Shown here: positions 25,208 through 34,085 of the stretch, in pieces | Position numbering within the stretch: position 1 is the first letter of the stretch | Layout of the letters: each line of letters starts with the position of its first letter | Assembly (NCBI GenBank): GCA_910588335.1 | Contig: CAJUQV010000010.1 | Span: forward strand, 1 to 64,000 | From: an uncultured Ruminiclostridium sp. | GTDB taxonomy: Bacteria; Bacillota; Clostridia; Oscillospirales; Ruminococcaceae | Direction: 5' to 3' | Length of the DNA: 64,000 bases | Notes under the pieces: model-generated | Database searches by the model: none | Told to the model about the DNA's origin: nothing | What the model saw: the letters and a program-made list of their open reading frames with translations, nothing else | Program-made: the position numbers and the translations under genes

Positions 25208-26254
25208 TTAAATTTTTATTCCGTTCCTATCAATAAAATTATCAAGCACATCATACAAGCTTTCGGGTGAATGTTTTGTCGAATAATCGAGGTTTTCTCT
25301 ACACTCGGAAAGCCAAAATACGCCGTATTCGCTTCCCTCCCGTCTTTCCTCATAATTTCGGGCGTATTCCGAAAGCTTTTTCAATACCTCTTTAAGTTTC
25401 TCTCCTTCTCCGTTTTTAAGGTAAATTTTTGCCCTAATCAAAGCTAAATTAAAAAGCCTTTCATTTAACCAACAGGGATTTTTACCGGCTAACATGAGAA
25501 TCAGCTTTTCTCTTACCGAAGAAAGCTCCAAAAGCTGATCGTCAGTGTAATTTTCACAGGATTTTATCCTTCCCATAGTTATAATGACAGCGTCAATAAG
25601 CATCAGCAAATTACTTTGATGCTCCTTCAGCACTTCTTTCCCCGTTAGGGTTTTCGGATGCACCATTTCACGGCTGCACCATAGGCTTGGCAATGTGTCG
25701 GCGATTTCTTCCGCTCTTTCTTTTTCGCCCAGCTCCACATAATTTAAAGCCAAAGTCTGCTTGCATTGACATATAAAAAGCTGGTCGTTTTTGTCACAAT
25801 ACTTAAGCGCTCTTTTGCATAACTCCGCCGCCTCTTCTCCCATCGCCCTTGTCTCTTCGGCGGAAAATGACTTCCCGCTCTGATGGTAAAAGCTGAACAG
25901 CGAACAAGCAAGTCGATGCAAAATTATATGACATGAGGGGAATTCCTTTGCCTTTTCACGAAGGAAATCAACCGACTCCCCCGTTCTTCCTTCACTTCTC
26001 AGCTTTTTATCCGTCTCAATCACCTTGTCGATATCCTTTTGTTTATGAACGGTATCAACACCCAAAAGATAATCCGTTGTAACATTAAAGTAATTGGCTA
26101 TAACGGGCAAAAACGAAATATCCGGAAACGCGGCTTCGTTTTCCCATCTGCTCACCGCCTGCGGAGACACATCCAATAATTCCGCAATCTGTTCCTGCGT
26201 TATATTTTCTTTGTTTCTTAGTTCCCGTAAATTTTGCCCCAAATTTATTTTCAT
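25208..26254 (-). CDS. XRE-family regulator with TPR-like C-terminal domain
   Basis: The 348-residue protein has an N-terminal helix-turn-helix (MKINLGQNLRELRNKENITQ, then QIAELLDVSPQAVSRWENE), a linker DYLLGVDTVHKQK, and about 260 residues of paired helices resembling tetratricopeptide repeats. The architecture is common in Clostridia and recalls peptide-sensing Rap/PlcR-like regulators, but the targets are unknown. The start at 26254 follows AAAGGCGG. Nearby candidates are the flippase/glycosyltransferase pair and the divergent element B, with no direct evidence for either. Confidence 0.82.
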   Translation of the reverse strand: MKINLGQNLRELRNKENITQEQIAELLDVSPQAVSRWENEAAFPDISFLPVIANYFNVTTDYLLGVDTVHKQKDIDKVIETDKKLRSEGRTGESVDFLREKAKEFPSCHIILHRLACSLFSFYHQSGKSFSAEETRAMGEEAAELCKRALKYCDKNDQLFICQCKQTLALNYVELGEKERAEEIADTLPSLWCSREMVHPKTLTGKEVLKEHQSNLLMLIDAVIITMGRIKSCENYTDDQLLELSSVREKLILMLAGKNPCWLNERLFNLALIRAKIYLKNGEGEKLKEVLKKLSEYARNYEERREGSEYGVFWLSECRENLDYSTKHSPESLYDVLDNFIDRNGIKI

Positions 26255-26382
26255 TTCTGATCCGCCTTTCTGTTTTGTGGGAAGCTTCCTTTTATATAAT
26301 AACAGAAAAAGCGTTAAATTAAAATACCTTATTTGTTGATTGAATATTAACCAAAGAGAGAATTTATGACAAAACAACGGTT

Positions 26383-26480
26383 TATACCAATCTTTGATAA
26401 AAGGTATAGACAAATATCAAACATTAGTGCTTATGATGCAATCTTTAATCAAGTCTACAACTTGATTAAAGATTGGTTTA
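26383..26480 (+). repeat. Structured intergenic element, copy B
   Basis: Arm 1 TATACCAATCTTTGATAAAA leads to GGTATAGACAAAT, a core AGTGCTTATGATGCA (26426-26440), arm 2 ATCTTTAATCAAG (26441-26453), loop TCTACAA and arm 3 CTTGATTAAAGAT (26461-26473). The stem is extended to 15 bp by CAA/TTG pairs. It is the closest relative of copy A. It lies between the XRE gene and the flippase-like gene. Confidence 0.8.
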
Positions 26481-26494
26481 AACAAAGATTGGCA

Positions 26495-27538
26495 TTAAAA
26501 CTGAATATCTGTATTTGCAGAGTCATCCGAAAAATTGTTCTTTCTGTTGACAAACAAGGAAACGCTCATTCCCGCTATAATTGCCAAATAGAATGTAAGA
26601 AACCTCCAGATGACTGTTGACAAATGCACAAACCCGCCAAAAATACCTTTAAAGAAAAGAACATAGCTTCCTTCCGCAGCGCCCATTGCTCCCGGAAGGG
26701 GAACAAAAGCGGAGATCATCAGCACAAACGCCTGACATGATATAATGGTTATATAATCGGTGCCGTTCAGCCCGAAAGCAAGGTAAATAACATAAGAAAT
26801 GCTGAAATATACCATAAGCTGCATAATTGTGAAAAAACAAAGCTTAAGTATCAAAATCGGGCGCTTTTTTATAAACTGAAAATTTTTATAGTACATTTCC
26901 ATTTCTTCATCTATAAATTTCAGCTTCGCCTCTACGTCCTTTATCATATGAAGCTTGCCGAGAAGCCTTACTGTAAAACGGGCTATCTTTTCGGTGGGTT
27001 TTTTAAAGAACGCCAGCATAAGAAGCCCCGCTATAACCGCCGAGTTGACTATAAATCCGATAATGACCAAAGGCATCATCATCGGGCTTGTGTCAATAAC
27101 ATAACTGAGACGGAAAAACAGTATCACTACAGAAAAAACGGTTAACATTGCCTGATATACTATAAATTTACTTAAAAGAACTGTAAGCGACGAACCCAAA
27201 GGTACTCCGAATTTTACAAGATAATAGGCCTGAATTGGCTGTCCGCCTGACGAAAAAGGGGTTATGCAATTAAAGTACTGTCCTATCATCGAAACGGTAA
27301 CGCTGTCCTTGAATTTAAGATGGGGGTGTACCTCCTTGGCAACAAGATGAAGGTTTACGGATTCCAACAGCCAGTATATTATCATACAACCTACCGAAAG
27401 CAGCATATACTCCGGCTTCGCACTGAGCAAAGCGTTTAGTATATCCGCGGGGTCGTCCACGAAAAACAAATACACTATCATTACCACAAAGGCAATGCCG
27501 CATATTATCAAATTAAGCCTTTTTGATTTTTTGTTCAT
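26495..27538 (-). CDS. Lysylphosphatidylglycerol synthase TM-region/flippase-like membrane protein
   Basis: This 347-residue integral membrane protein belongs to the LPG_synthase_TM (UPF0104) family. It has about eight hydrophobic segments, the motif TPFSSGGQPIQAYYL in the middle and VPLPGAMGAAEGSY near the C-terminus. It has only the flippase-like part of MprF and lacks the lysyl-transferase domain. The gene follows the GT4 glycosyltransferase by 14 bases, which suggests translocation or handling of a glycolipid made by that enzyme. That functional link is inference. Confidence 0.82.
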   Translation of the reverse strand: MNKKSKRLNLIICGIAFVVMIVYLFFVDDPADILNALLSAKPEYMLLSVGCMIIYWLLESVNLHLVAKEVHPHLKFKDSVTVSMIGQYFNCITPFSSGGQPIQAYYLVKFGVPLGSSLTVLLSKFIVYQAMLTVFSVVILFFRLSYVIDTSPMMMPLVIIGFIVNSAVIAGLLMLAFFKKPTEKIARFTVRLLGKLHMIKDVEAKLKFIDEEMEMYYKNFQFIKKRPILILKLCFFTIMQLMVYFSISYVIYLAFGLNGTDYITIISCQAFVLMISAFVPLPGAMGAAEGSYVLFFKGIFGGFVHLSTVIWRFLTFYLAIIAGMSVSLFVNRKNNFSDDSANTDIQF

Positions 27539-27552
27539 TTATATTTCCTCTG

Positions 27553-28593
27553 TCATTTTAACACAGATGTGTAAAAATCGTCCCACATTTTTAAAACGCT
27601 GCTTTTTTCATAATATCTGTTGCCCTTCAATGAGCCTTCACAGCGAATTTTATAGTATTCCTTATCATTGCGCAAACGCTCAAGTTCCGTTACAAAGCCG
27701 TCAACATCCTTTGCCGACGCATAAAAATCAAACAGTATGTTTTCGTATATCGGCAGTTCTCTGAGCAGTACCGGAATATTTACGCACATAGCTTCCAGCA
27801 CAGTCATGGGGAAAAGTTCGTCATAAGAGGGAAGAAACATAACGTCGGCGGCGTTGTAGACCTTGTTCATATCCTCTCTTTCCACTATACCCAAAAATTT
27901 TACGTTTTCGGGGGGATTTTCCACAACTTTCGTAAGCTCCTTATAGCCATCGGAAATAACACCGAAGCTAAAGCCGCCCGCCCAGACAAACTGCACGTCC
28001 GGCATAAGCTCGGCACATTTAAGAAAGTCAAAGGCTCCCTTTCGCACCTGAAGCTGCCCGGCGCACAAAACGGTGAATTTATCTTTGAGCAATCCGAATT
28101 CTTTCCTCGCTTTTTCCTTTTCCTCTTCGGAAACCGGGTGAAATCTGTCAGTGTCCACAAAATTCGGTATATAAGTAACTCTGTCTCTCGATATCCCGTA
28201 ATTTTCCAATGCGTCGATAAAATACGGATTTACCACTACAAGATGCTCCATTACCTTATAAAATTTTATAATATAGGCATAAAATATCTTTCTTGCCCAC
28301 TTGGGAATTTTTATACTTTTATCCATTGTTTCGGGTAAAGTATGCACATAGCAGACCGAAGCACCGTTTTTGCAGCGTTTGTTCTTTAAAATGAAATAAG
28401 ATGGATTGAAGGTATGGTAATGGGTGATATCCGCCGACATTTTCGCGTTTTCGTATATCTCGAATTTATCCGACAATCCATCGGTCACAAGCTTTACCTG
28501 TTCGATATAAGCGGATCCCACACCCTGCCCCTTGACGCTGGTTGCCTGTGACATCATATTTATTGTCTTTTTTTTGTTTTTTTCCTTTTCCAT
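27553..28593 (-). CDS. GT4-family glycosyltransferase
   Basis: The 346-residue protein has the GT-B fold. Its C-terminal donor domain is visible in YIPNFVDTDRF, VLCAGQLQVRKG, and the EX7E-like motif DELFPMTVLEAM. The N-terminal half carries VGSAYIEQVKLV and HYHTFNPSYF. Relatives in Firmicutes make glucosyl- or galactosyl-diacylglycerols. GGAGGGAGA precedes the ATG. It forms an operon with the downstream flippase-like gene, consistent with synthesis and export of a membrane glycolipid. Confidence 0.85.
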   Translation of the reverse strand: MEKEKNKKKTINMMSQATSVKGQGVGSAYIEQVKLVTDGLSDKFEIYENAKMSADITHYHTFNPSYFILKNKRCKNGASVCYVHTLPETMDKSIKIPKWARKIFYAYIIKFYKVMEHLVVVNPYFIDALENYGISRDRVTYIPNFVDTDRFHPVSEEEKEKARKEFGLLKDKFTVLCAGQLQVRKGAFDFLKCAELMPDVQFVWAGGFSFGVISDGYKELTKVVENPPENVKFLGIVEREDMNKVYNAADVMFLPSYDELFPMTVLEAMCVNIPVLLRELPIYENILFDFYASAKDVDGFVTELERLRNDKEYYKIRCEGSLKGNRYYEKSSVLKMWDDFYTSVLK

Positions 28594-28774
28594 TCTCCCT
28601 CCGGTTGTCTCGTTTTATAGAATATATTGCGCAATTGTGCGGTGTTGCCTTTATATTATATATTTTGTTATCGGTTTTGTCAAGGACGGGTAAAAAAGTT
28701 TCAGACAATGTTCAATTAATAAGGTGACAAAAAGATTGTTAAAAAAATGTTTTTTAAAAAAACGCTTTTATAGG

Positions 28775-28803
28775 TTGACATTATTAAAAAAAGATAGTAC
28801 AAT
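28775..28803 (+). promoter_or_regulatory. Promoter reading antisense into sigK
   Basis: A perfect TTGACA (28775-28780), a 17-base spacer and TACAAT (28798-28803) face right, toward the 3' end of the minus-strand sigma gene that ends at 28851. No plus-strand ORF follows before rnfC at 29701. It could produce an antisense transcript; alternatively it is a fortuitous match in AT-rich DNA. Confidence 0.45.
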
Positions 28804-28850
28804 AAAAAGGTATAAAAAATAAAAATACCGTACATATTGTCATAAAAATG

Positions 28851-29558
28851 TCAATCGTTTTTTTCAAATCTTTCAGCAAGCTTTTGTAAAGCCTTTTTCT
28901 CAATTCGGCTAACGTAGGAGCGGGAAATTTTGAGTTTTTCCGCCACCTCCCGCTGAGTCAGAGCCTTGTCGGGAACGCCCACAGTGGAATTAAGGCCGTA
29001 TCTGCTGCACAAAATGAGCTTTTCCCTTTCGTCAAGGCTCTCATTTATATAGCGATACAGCTTTTGAAGATCTATTCTAAGGTCTACCTCCTGTGAAACA
29101 TCGGTGAGATCGCGGAAAATATCGGCGATAGTGAGTGGGTTCCCTTCCTTATCCGCTTCAATGGGGGCGTCAAGATACATTTCGTTCTGCTTGTGCTTTA
29201 TTTTTCTGAGGTACATTTTTATCTGATTGTCTATACACTTTCCCGCGTAGGTGGAAAAATTTGTGTTTTTGTCCCCGGAAAAAGTTTCTACCGCCTTGAT
29301 AAGACCGATGGTACCTATGGAAATAAGATCCTCTTGTTCGTTGGATTCGGAATAGTGTTTCTTCACTATGTACGCCACTAACCTCAGATTGTGTTCAATC
29401 AGCTTTGCCCGCGCTTTTTCGTCCCCTTCGGCTATAAGCTTGATACACTCCTGCTCCTCTTTTTTTGAAAGCGGTTTGGGAAAGTTATTGGTTCTGTCAA
29501 GGTGCAGGGCGAAAAACATTAAATTTTTTAATACAAACTGCATGATCAGCGTAAACAT
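28851..29558 (-). CDS. sigK: RNA polymerase sporulation sigma factor sigma-K
   Basis: The 235-residue sigma-70 family protein matches SigK. It has a short hydrophobic pro-sequence-like N-terminus (MFTLIMQFVLKNLMFFALHL), then FPKPLSKKEEQECIKLIAEG, region 2 IEHNLRLVAYIVKKHY and DLISIGTIGLIKAVETF, and region 4 ending ISRSYVSRIEKKALQKL. SigK directs late mother-cell genes during sporulation. The gene is continuous, so no skin-type element interrupts it. The hydrophobic leader suggests processing by SpoIVFB. It is divergent from the rnf operon. Confidence 0.9.
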   Translation of the reverse strand: MFTLIMQFVLKNLMFFALHLDRTNNFPKPLSKKEEQECIKLIAEGDEKARAKLIEHNLRLVAYIVKKHYSESNEQEDLISIGTIGLIKAVETFSGDKNTNFSTYAGKCIDNQIKMYLRKIKHKQNEMYLDAPIEADKEGNPLTIADIFRDLTDVSQEVDLRIDLQKLYRYINESLDEREKLILCSRYGLNSTVGVPDKALTQREVAEKLKISRSYVSRIEKKALQKLAERFEKND

Positions 29559-29620
29559 ATTGTGTACCGTCCTTTTAAGCTTTGTATTTATTATTTATTT
29601 TAGCTTCTCGGCAATTATTC

Positions 29621-29650
29621 TTGACAGCTTGTGACGTTTTCCGATAAAAT
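29621..29650 (+). promoter_or_regulatory. rnf operon promoter
   Basis: A perfect TTGACA (29621-29626), an 18-base spacer and TAAAAT (29645-29650) lie about 50 bases before rnfC. Confidence 0.7.
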
Positions 29651-29700
29651 TTTTTGTTTTAAAAATAAAAATATATTAAATATATTAAAAGGTGTTTTTT

Positions 29701-30984
29701 ATGAGTTTACATTCAATTCGGCTTCCACATCAGAAAAGTTCTGCCGAAGCGCAGACCGCAAAGCCCCTGCTGCCGCCCAAGGTGGTTATAAGCATGTCTC
29801 AGCACGGCGGAGTCCCGTGTACCCCTCTTGTACAGGTGGGGGACGAAGTAAAAACCGGTCAGCTTATAGGCAGCAGCGACGCAGTGATTTCAGCTCCAGT
29901 ACACGCCAGTATCAGCGGAAAGGTTACGGCTGTAACCGATGTTATAAATATAGCCGGAAAGCGTAATACCGCTCTCGTCATCGAAGCATCCAATAAGCAG
30001 GAATTTCATGAAAGCGTAAAGCCCCCCGAAGTCACCGACCGCGCAAGCTTTATAGAAGCGGTAAAGAACAGCGGTTCGGTCGGTCTCGGAGGAGCGGGAT
30101 TTCCCACTTATGTTAAAATGAATTACGATCCCAAAACCTCAAGTGTGGATACACTTCTGGTTAACGCGGCCGAGTGCGAGCCTTATATAACCTCGGACTA
30201 CCGCGCCATAATCGAAAGCGCGGATAAGCTGATAAGCGGCATAAAGCTCATAATGAAATATCTGGATATCCCCAAAGCCTGTATAGGCGTAGAAGCAGAC
30301 AAAGGGAAAGCAATCTCTATGCTTTCCGAGCTTTGTGCGAAGGAAAACGGAATCACGGTAAAAAGACTGCCCTCCGCTTACCCGCAGGGGGCGGAAAAGG
30401 TGCTTATATACAACGTTACGGGACGCACTCTTAAGGAGGGAGAGCTTCCGCTTTCGGTGCACTGCCTTGTAATGAACGTTTCCTCTGTGATCTTTATCAA
30501 CGATTACATAAAAACGGGAATTCCCCTTATAAAGCGCAGACTTACATTGGACGGAAACATAGTCAACAAGCCCGTGAACGTAATAGTGCCCATAGGAACA
30601 CAGCTAAGCCAGCTTACCAAGCCGGCCAACCTAAGGCGCCAGCCCGACAGGGTTATTTTCGGCGGCCCTATGATGGGAAGCAGCGTTTATGACCCCGAAA
30701 TGCCGATTATGAAAACCAACAACGCGGTGCTGTTCTTTGAGGGAGTTTCAGCGGTTCATGAACCTACGCCCTGTATCCGCTGCGGAAGGTGCGTAAGAGC
30801 CTGTTCCATGAACCTGATGCCTACCGAACTGGAATCCGCTTATGACAGAAGAGACGCCGAGGCTCTTAAAAAGCTTAAGGTAAATCTTTGCATGAACTGC
30901 GGAGCCTGCTCCTACGTATGCCCGGCGAAAAGAAATCTTTCGGAAAAGAACCAGCTTGCGAAACTTTTCCTTAGAAATGCGTAA
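29701..30984 (+). CDS. rnfC: Rnf complex subunit C (ferredoxin:NAD+ oxidoreductase)
   Basis: The 427-residue peripheral subunit holds the NADH/FMN site: GLGGAGFPTYVK is the nucleotide-binding glycine motif. Two [4Fe-4S] motifs, CIRCGRCVRAC and CMNCGACSYVC, lie near the C-terminus. The N-terminal VSMSQHGG-like barrel sandwich is also present. Rnf couples ferredoxin oxidation by NAD+ to Na+ or H+ export. The ATG at 29701 is preferred over a GTG three codons upstream because AAAAGGTG then sits at proper distance. It opens the order C-D-G-E-A-B. Confidence 0.95.
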   Translation: MSLHSIRLPHQKSSAEAQTAKPLLPPKVVISMSQHGGVPCTPLVQVGDEVKTGQLIGSSDAVISAPVHASISGKVTAVTDVINIAGKRNTALVIEASNKQEFHESVKPPEVTDRASFIEAVKNSGSVGLGGAGFPTYVKMNYDPKTSSVDTLLVNAAECEPYITSDYRAIIESADKLISGIKLIMKYLDIPKACIGVEADKGKAISMLSELCAKENGITVKRLPSAYPQGAEKVLIYNVTGRTLKEGELPLSVHCLVMNVSSVIFINDYIKTGIPLIKRRLTLDGNIVNKPVNVIVPIGTQLSQLTKPANLRRQPDRVIFGGPMMGSSVYDPEMPIMKTNNAVLFFEGVSAVHEPTPCIRCGRCVRACSMNLMPTELESAYDRRDAEALKKLKVNLCMNCGACSYVCPAKRNLSEKNQLAKLFLRNA

Positions 30985-31008
30985 TTTTTGAAAGGATCAA
31001 TATATAAT

Positions 31009-31932
31009 ATGACAAATTATCTTGTTGAGCCCGCGCCGCATATAAAAAGCAAAATAACCACCCAGAAGGTAATGCTGCACGTAATTATCGCTCTTTTGCC
31101 GTCGGTTATAGCCTCAACTTACATATACGGGCTGAGAGCGCTGCTTATGGTAGTTATATGTTCCGCCTGCTGCGTGCTTTCGGAGCTGATATTTGAAAAA
31201 ATAACGAAAAGACCCAGAACAATAAACGACCTGTCGGCGGTGGTGACAGGTATCCTGCTCGCTTTTAACCTTCCGCCCACACTTCCGTTTTATATGGCGG
31301 CAATAGGCAGCGTTGTGGCAATTGCAGCGGTAAAGCAGCTTTTCGGCGGAATCGGACAAAATTTTGCCAATCCCGCCATTACCGCGCGAATAGTGCTTAT
31401 GCTGTCTTTCTCTTCTTATATGACCACATGGGTACGCCCTTTTTATTACACTATGTCGGCTGACGCGGTTTCCTCGGCCACGCCGCTGGTTTCCGAAGAG
31501 CCGCTTGAATTTTTCGACTTGTTTTTCGCCAAATCGGGCTGTATTGGCGAATGCTGCAACGCCGCACTTATATTGGGCGGTCTTTACCTTATATTTACAA
31601 GGATAATTACTCCCGTGGTACCAATTGCCTATATAGGTACCGTTGCATTGCTTACTTGGGTATCGGGCGGTGACGTATTAAGTCAGGTATTATCCGGCGG
31701 ACTTGTATTGGGCGCCTTCTTTATGGCAACCGACTACGCCACCACGCCCATCAGAACCAACGGAAAACTGATATTTGCCGTAGGCTGCGGACTGCTTACC
31801 TTTGTTATCCGAAACTATGGTTCAATGCCGGAAGGCGTTTCCTACTCAATACTGATTATGAATATAATTACGCCGTATATAGATAAGCTTACGGTTTCCC
31901 ACCCCTTCGGAGCTAAAAAGGAGGCGAAATAG
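31009..31932 (+). CDS. rnfD: Rnf complex subunit D
   Basis: The 307-residue integral membrane subunit has the NqrB/RnfD fold with about ten helices. SSATPL near residue 150 is the site where FMN is attached through a threonine phosphoester in this family. AFFMATDYATTP in the second half is also conserved. The start at 31009 follows GAAAGGATC. It carries electrons within the membrane arm. It is 24 bases after rnfC and two bases before rnfG, so the operon is compact here. Confidence 0.94.
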   Translation: MTNYLVEPAPHIKSKITTQKVMLHVIIALLPSVIASTYIYGLRALLMVVICSACCVLSELIFEKITKRPRTINDLSAVVTGILLAFNLPPTLPFYMAAIGSVVAIAAVKQLFGGIGQNFANPAITARIVLMLSFSSYMTTWVRPFYYTMSADAVSSATPLVSEEPLEFFDLFFAKSGCIGECCNAALILGGLYLIFTRIITPVVPIAYIGTVALLTWVSGGDVLSQVLSGGLVLGAFFMATDYATTPIRTNGKLIFAVGCGLLTFVIRNYGSMPEGVSYSILIMNIITPYIDKLTVSHPFGAKKEAK

Positions 31933-31934
31933 TC

Positions 31935-32492
31935 ATGAGCAGATTCAAGCCCACTATCGTACTAACCTGTATAACCACTCTGACGGCGCTTTTGCTTACA
32001 GTGACCCACACCTTCACTTATGTTGACACATCGGGGGTGATTACCGAAAAACTGATGAAATCCTGCGTTGAAACAATGGGAGAGGGAGATTTCAGGATAG
32101 TAACGGACTGGCAGGCAGAAGGCTACGCTACGACAAAGCCGGATAATGTGGAAAAAATGATAAAGAAATCCGACGGAACAGTGGCCTTTGAGATAATCAC
32201 AAGCGGCTACGCCAAAGGCGGTCTCGATATGCTTGTGGCAATGAACGCGGACGGAAGCGTAAAGGCGGTCAGCGTGGTTTCCTTAAGCGAAACTCCGGGA
32301 CTTGGCACAAAGGTGCAGGACGGAGGATTTTTAGAGCAGTACAGGGGAAAAAGCGAAAAGCTTACCGCGGTTAAAAGCGCTCCCTCCGCCGATAACGAGA
32401 TACAGGCGGTGACTGGAGCCACCCGCTCTTCCAAAGGCGTTACGGAGGCGGTAAATATTGCTATTGAAGTGTACCCGCAGCTTGGCGTTTAA
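31935..32492 (+). CDS. rnfG: Rnf complex subunit G
   Basis: The 185-residue subunit has one N-terminal membrane helix and an extracytoplasmic FMN-binding domain. The motif TGATRSS carries the threonine that takes covalent FMN, and SETPGLGTKV is the conserved flavin-domain stretch. It passes electrons between RnfD and the RnfA/E iron site. GGAGG lies in the end of rnfD. Confidence 0.93.
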   Translation: MSRFKPTIVLTCITTLTALLLTVTHTFTYVDTSGVITEKLMKSCVETMGEGDFRIVTDWQAEGYATTKPDNVEKMIKKSDGTVAFEIITSGYAKGGLDMLVAMNADGSVKAVSVVSLSETPGLGTKVQDGGFLEQYRGKSEKLTAVKSAPSADNEIQAVTGATRSSKGVTEAVNIAIEVYPQLGV

Positions 32493-32555
32493 TTGTATAG
32501 TATATAAATCTGTCGAAATTAGTATAAACCTCTTTCGGAAGGAATATTGGTTAAT

Positions 32556-33239
32556 ATGAGTTATTTAAAAGAATTTACTAAGGGCATTCTAAAGGAAAAC
32601 CCTAACCTTGTAATGCTGCTGGGAATGTGCCCCACATTGGCGGTAACGACAATGGCGGAAAACGGACTGGGAATGGGGCTTGCAACTACATTTGTACTGG
32701 TCTGCTCAAATCTGGTCATTTCATTGTTAAAAAGAGTAATTCCTTCGCAGGTGCGGCTGCCAAGCTTTATCGTCATTATATCCGGATTTGTAACACTGGT
32801 GGGAATGCTGCTGCAAAAGTATATACCGTCGCTTTATGACGCGCTGGGGCTGTTTCTCAGTCTTATTACGGTAAACTGTATAATTCTGGGAAGAGCGGAG
32901 ATGTTCGCCTGTAAGAACAGAGTGCTACCGTCGATATTGGACGGATTGGGCATGGGCGTAGGCTTTACCCTGTCGCTGCTGACGGTGGGGTCGTTCAGGG
33001 AGATATTGGGTTCCGGAACATGGTTCGGAATAAAGCTGCTGCCCGATTTTATTGAACCAATGACGATATTTATTCTTCCGGCGGGAGGATTTTTCTCGTT
33101 AGGGGTAATTATTGCCATTGTGGGGAAGATCAGCAAAAGAAAGCCTAAGGATATAAGCTGTTCCGGCTGTCCCAACAAGGCGAGCTGTAAGTTTGCCGAG
33201 GGAGATGATGTTTCTGAGGAAGCGGTGGCCGAAAAATAA
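32556..33239 (+). CDS. rnfE: Rnf complex subunit E with cysteine-bearing C-terminal tail
   Basis: The 227-residue membrane protein has six helices and the paired motifs LLGMCPTLAVTT and VNCIILGRAEMFA, whose cysteines share a membrane-embedded Fe-S cluster with RnfA. The start at 32556 follows GGAAGGAA. After the last helix there is a cytosolic tail containing CSGCPNKASC. These three extra cysteines are not needed for the shared cluster and might bind metal. Confidence 0.93.
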   Translation: MSYLKEFTKGILKENPNLVMLLGMCPTLAVTTMAENGLGMGLATTFVLVCSNLVISLLKRVIPSQVRLPSFIVIISGFVTLVGMLLQKYIPSLYDALGLFLSLITVNCIILGRAEMFACKNRVLPSILDGLGMGVGFTLSLLTVGSFREILGSGTWFGIKLLPDFIEPMTIFILPAGGFFSLGVIIAIVGKISKRKPKDISCSGCPNKASCKFAEGDDVSEEAVAEK

Positions 33240-33352
33240 TTTTTGGCGCCCGTTTCGGACGCGCCGCAAGCTGCGGTCAAAGCACGTAAAATCTCTTCCC
33301 AAAAACATAAAACCGATGCGACAATTTCACCACGAAAGGATCAGTTACGAAA

Positions 33353-33955
33353 ATGGAAATTTTCAAAAACATAGCCATAATTCTTCTGACGGGAATACTG
33401 ACCGAAAACTTCGTATTGAGCAAATTTTTGGGCATTTGCCCTTTTTTGGGCGTTTCAAAAAAAGCCGCCAGTTCTCTGGGAATGGGAATAGCCGTTACTT
33501 TCGTAATGGTTTTCGCCACCGCCGCCACTTACCCGATCTATCACGGCGTACTTGTACCTCTCAAAATCGAGTATATGCAGACAGTGGCTTTTATACTGAT
33601 AATAGCGCTGCTGGTACAAATTGTGGAAATGGCAATGAAAAAATATATGCCGCCACTCTATAAAGCATTAGGCGTATACCTTCCGTTAATAACCACTAAC
33701 TGTGCCGTTTTGGGCGTTACTATACTCAATATAGACAACGGCTACAATTTCGGTGAGTCAATAGTCAACGCGTTGGGTGCGGGTCTGGGTTTCCTTTTGG
33801 TTATGCTTATTTTTTCCGGAGTTCGCGGAAGAATCGAAAAATGCAATGTGCCCAAAGCCATGCAGGGGACGCCAATAACCCTTATAGCCGCGTCAATAGT
33901 GTCTTTGGCATTTATCGGCTTCGGCGGTATAGTGGATAATATTTTCGGCGCTTGA
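33353..33955 (+). CDS. rnfA: Rnf complex subunit A
   Basis: The 200-residue six-helix membrane protein is homologous to RnfE and has the matching cysteine motifs FLGICPFLGVS and TTNCAVLGV. With RnfE it forms an inverted pair around an Fe-S centre in the membrane. AAAGGATC precedes the ATG. There are 113 bases between rnfE and rnfA, with no ORF in that gap. Confidence 0.94.
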   Translation: MEIFKNIAIILLTGILTENFVLSKFLGICPFLGVSKKAASSLGMGIAVTFVMVFATAATYPIYHGVLVPLKIEYMQTVAFILIIALLVQIVEMAMKKYMPPLYKALGVYLPLITTNCAVLGVTILNIDNGYNFGESIVNALGAGLGFLLVMLIFSGVRGRIEKCNVPKAMQGTPITLIAASIVSLAFIGFGGIVDNIFGA

Positions 33956-33960
33956 TGTTT

Positions 33961-34052
33961 TACCGGTTACATTTTAAAACTGACGTAATACTCAATTTTA
34001 AAATAGGACTGCACCAAAAACACCAATCTCACAGTTTTAAAAAGGATTAGTA
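33961..34052 (-). repeat. Structured intergenic element, copy F, inside the rnf operon
   Basis: Read on the minus strand: arm 1 TACTAATCCTTTTTAAAACTG is 21 bases at 34032-34052. Core GGTGTTTTTGGTGCA follows, then arm 2 CCTATTTTAAAATTG, a loop with GTATTACGT, and arm 3 CAGTTTTAAAATG ending CCGGTA. The stem differs from copies A-D but keeps pairing. It separates rnfA from rnfB and is inverted relative to transcription. Confidence 0.75.
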
Positions 34053-34085
34053 TTCATCAAGCAAAGAGGAAGGAATTTCTGTAAA

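Noticed and set aside
28851..29558. skin-type element interrupting sigK
   Set aside because: The sigma-K reading frame is continuous from region 1.2 to region 4.
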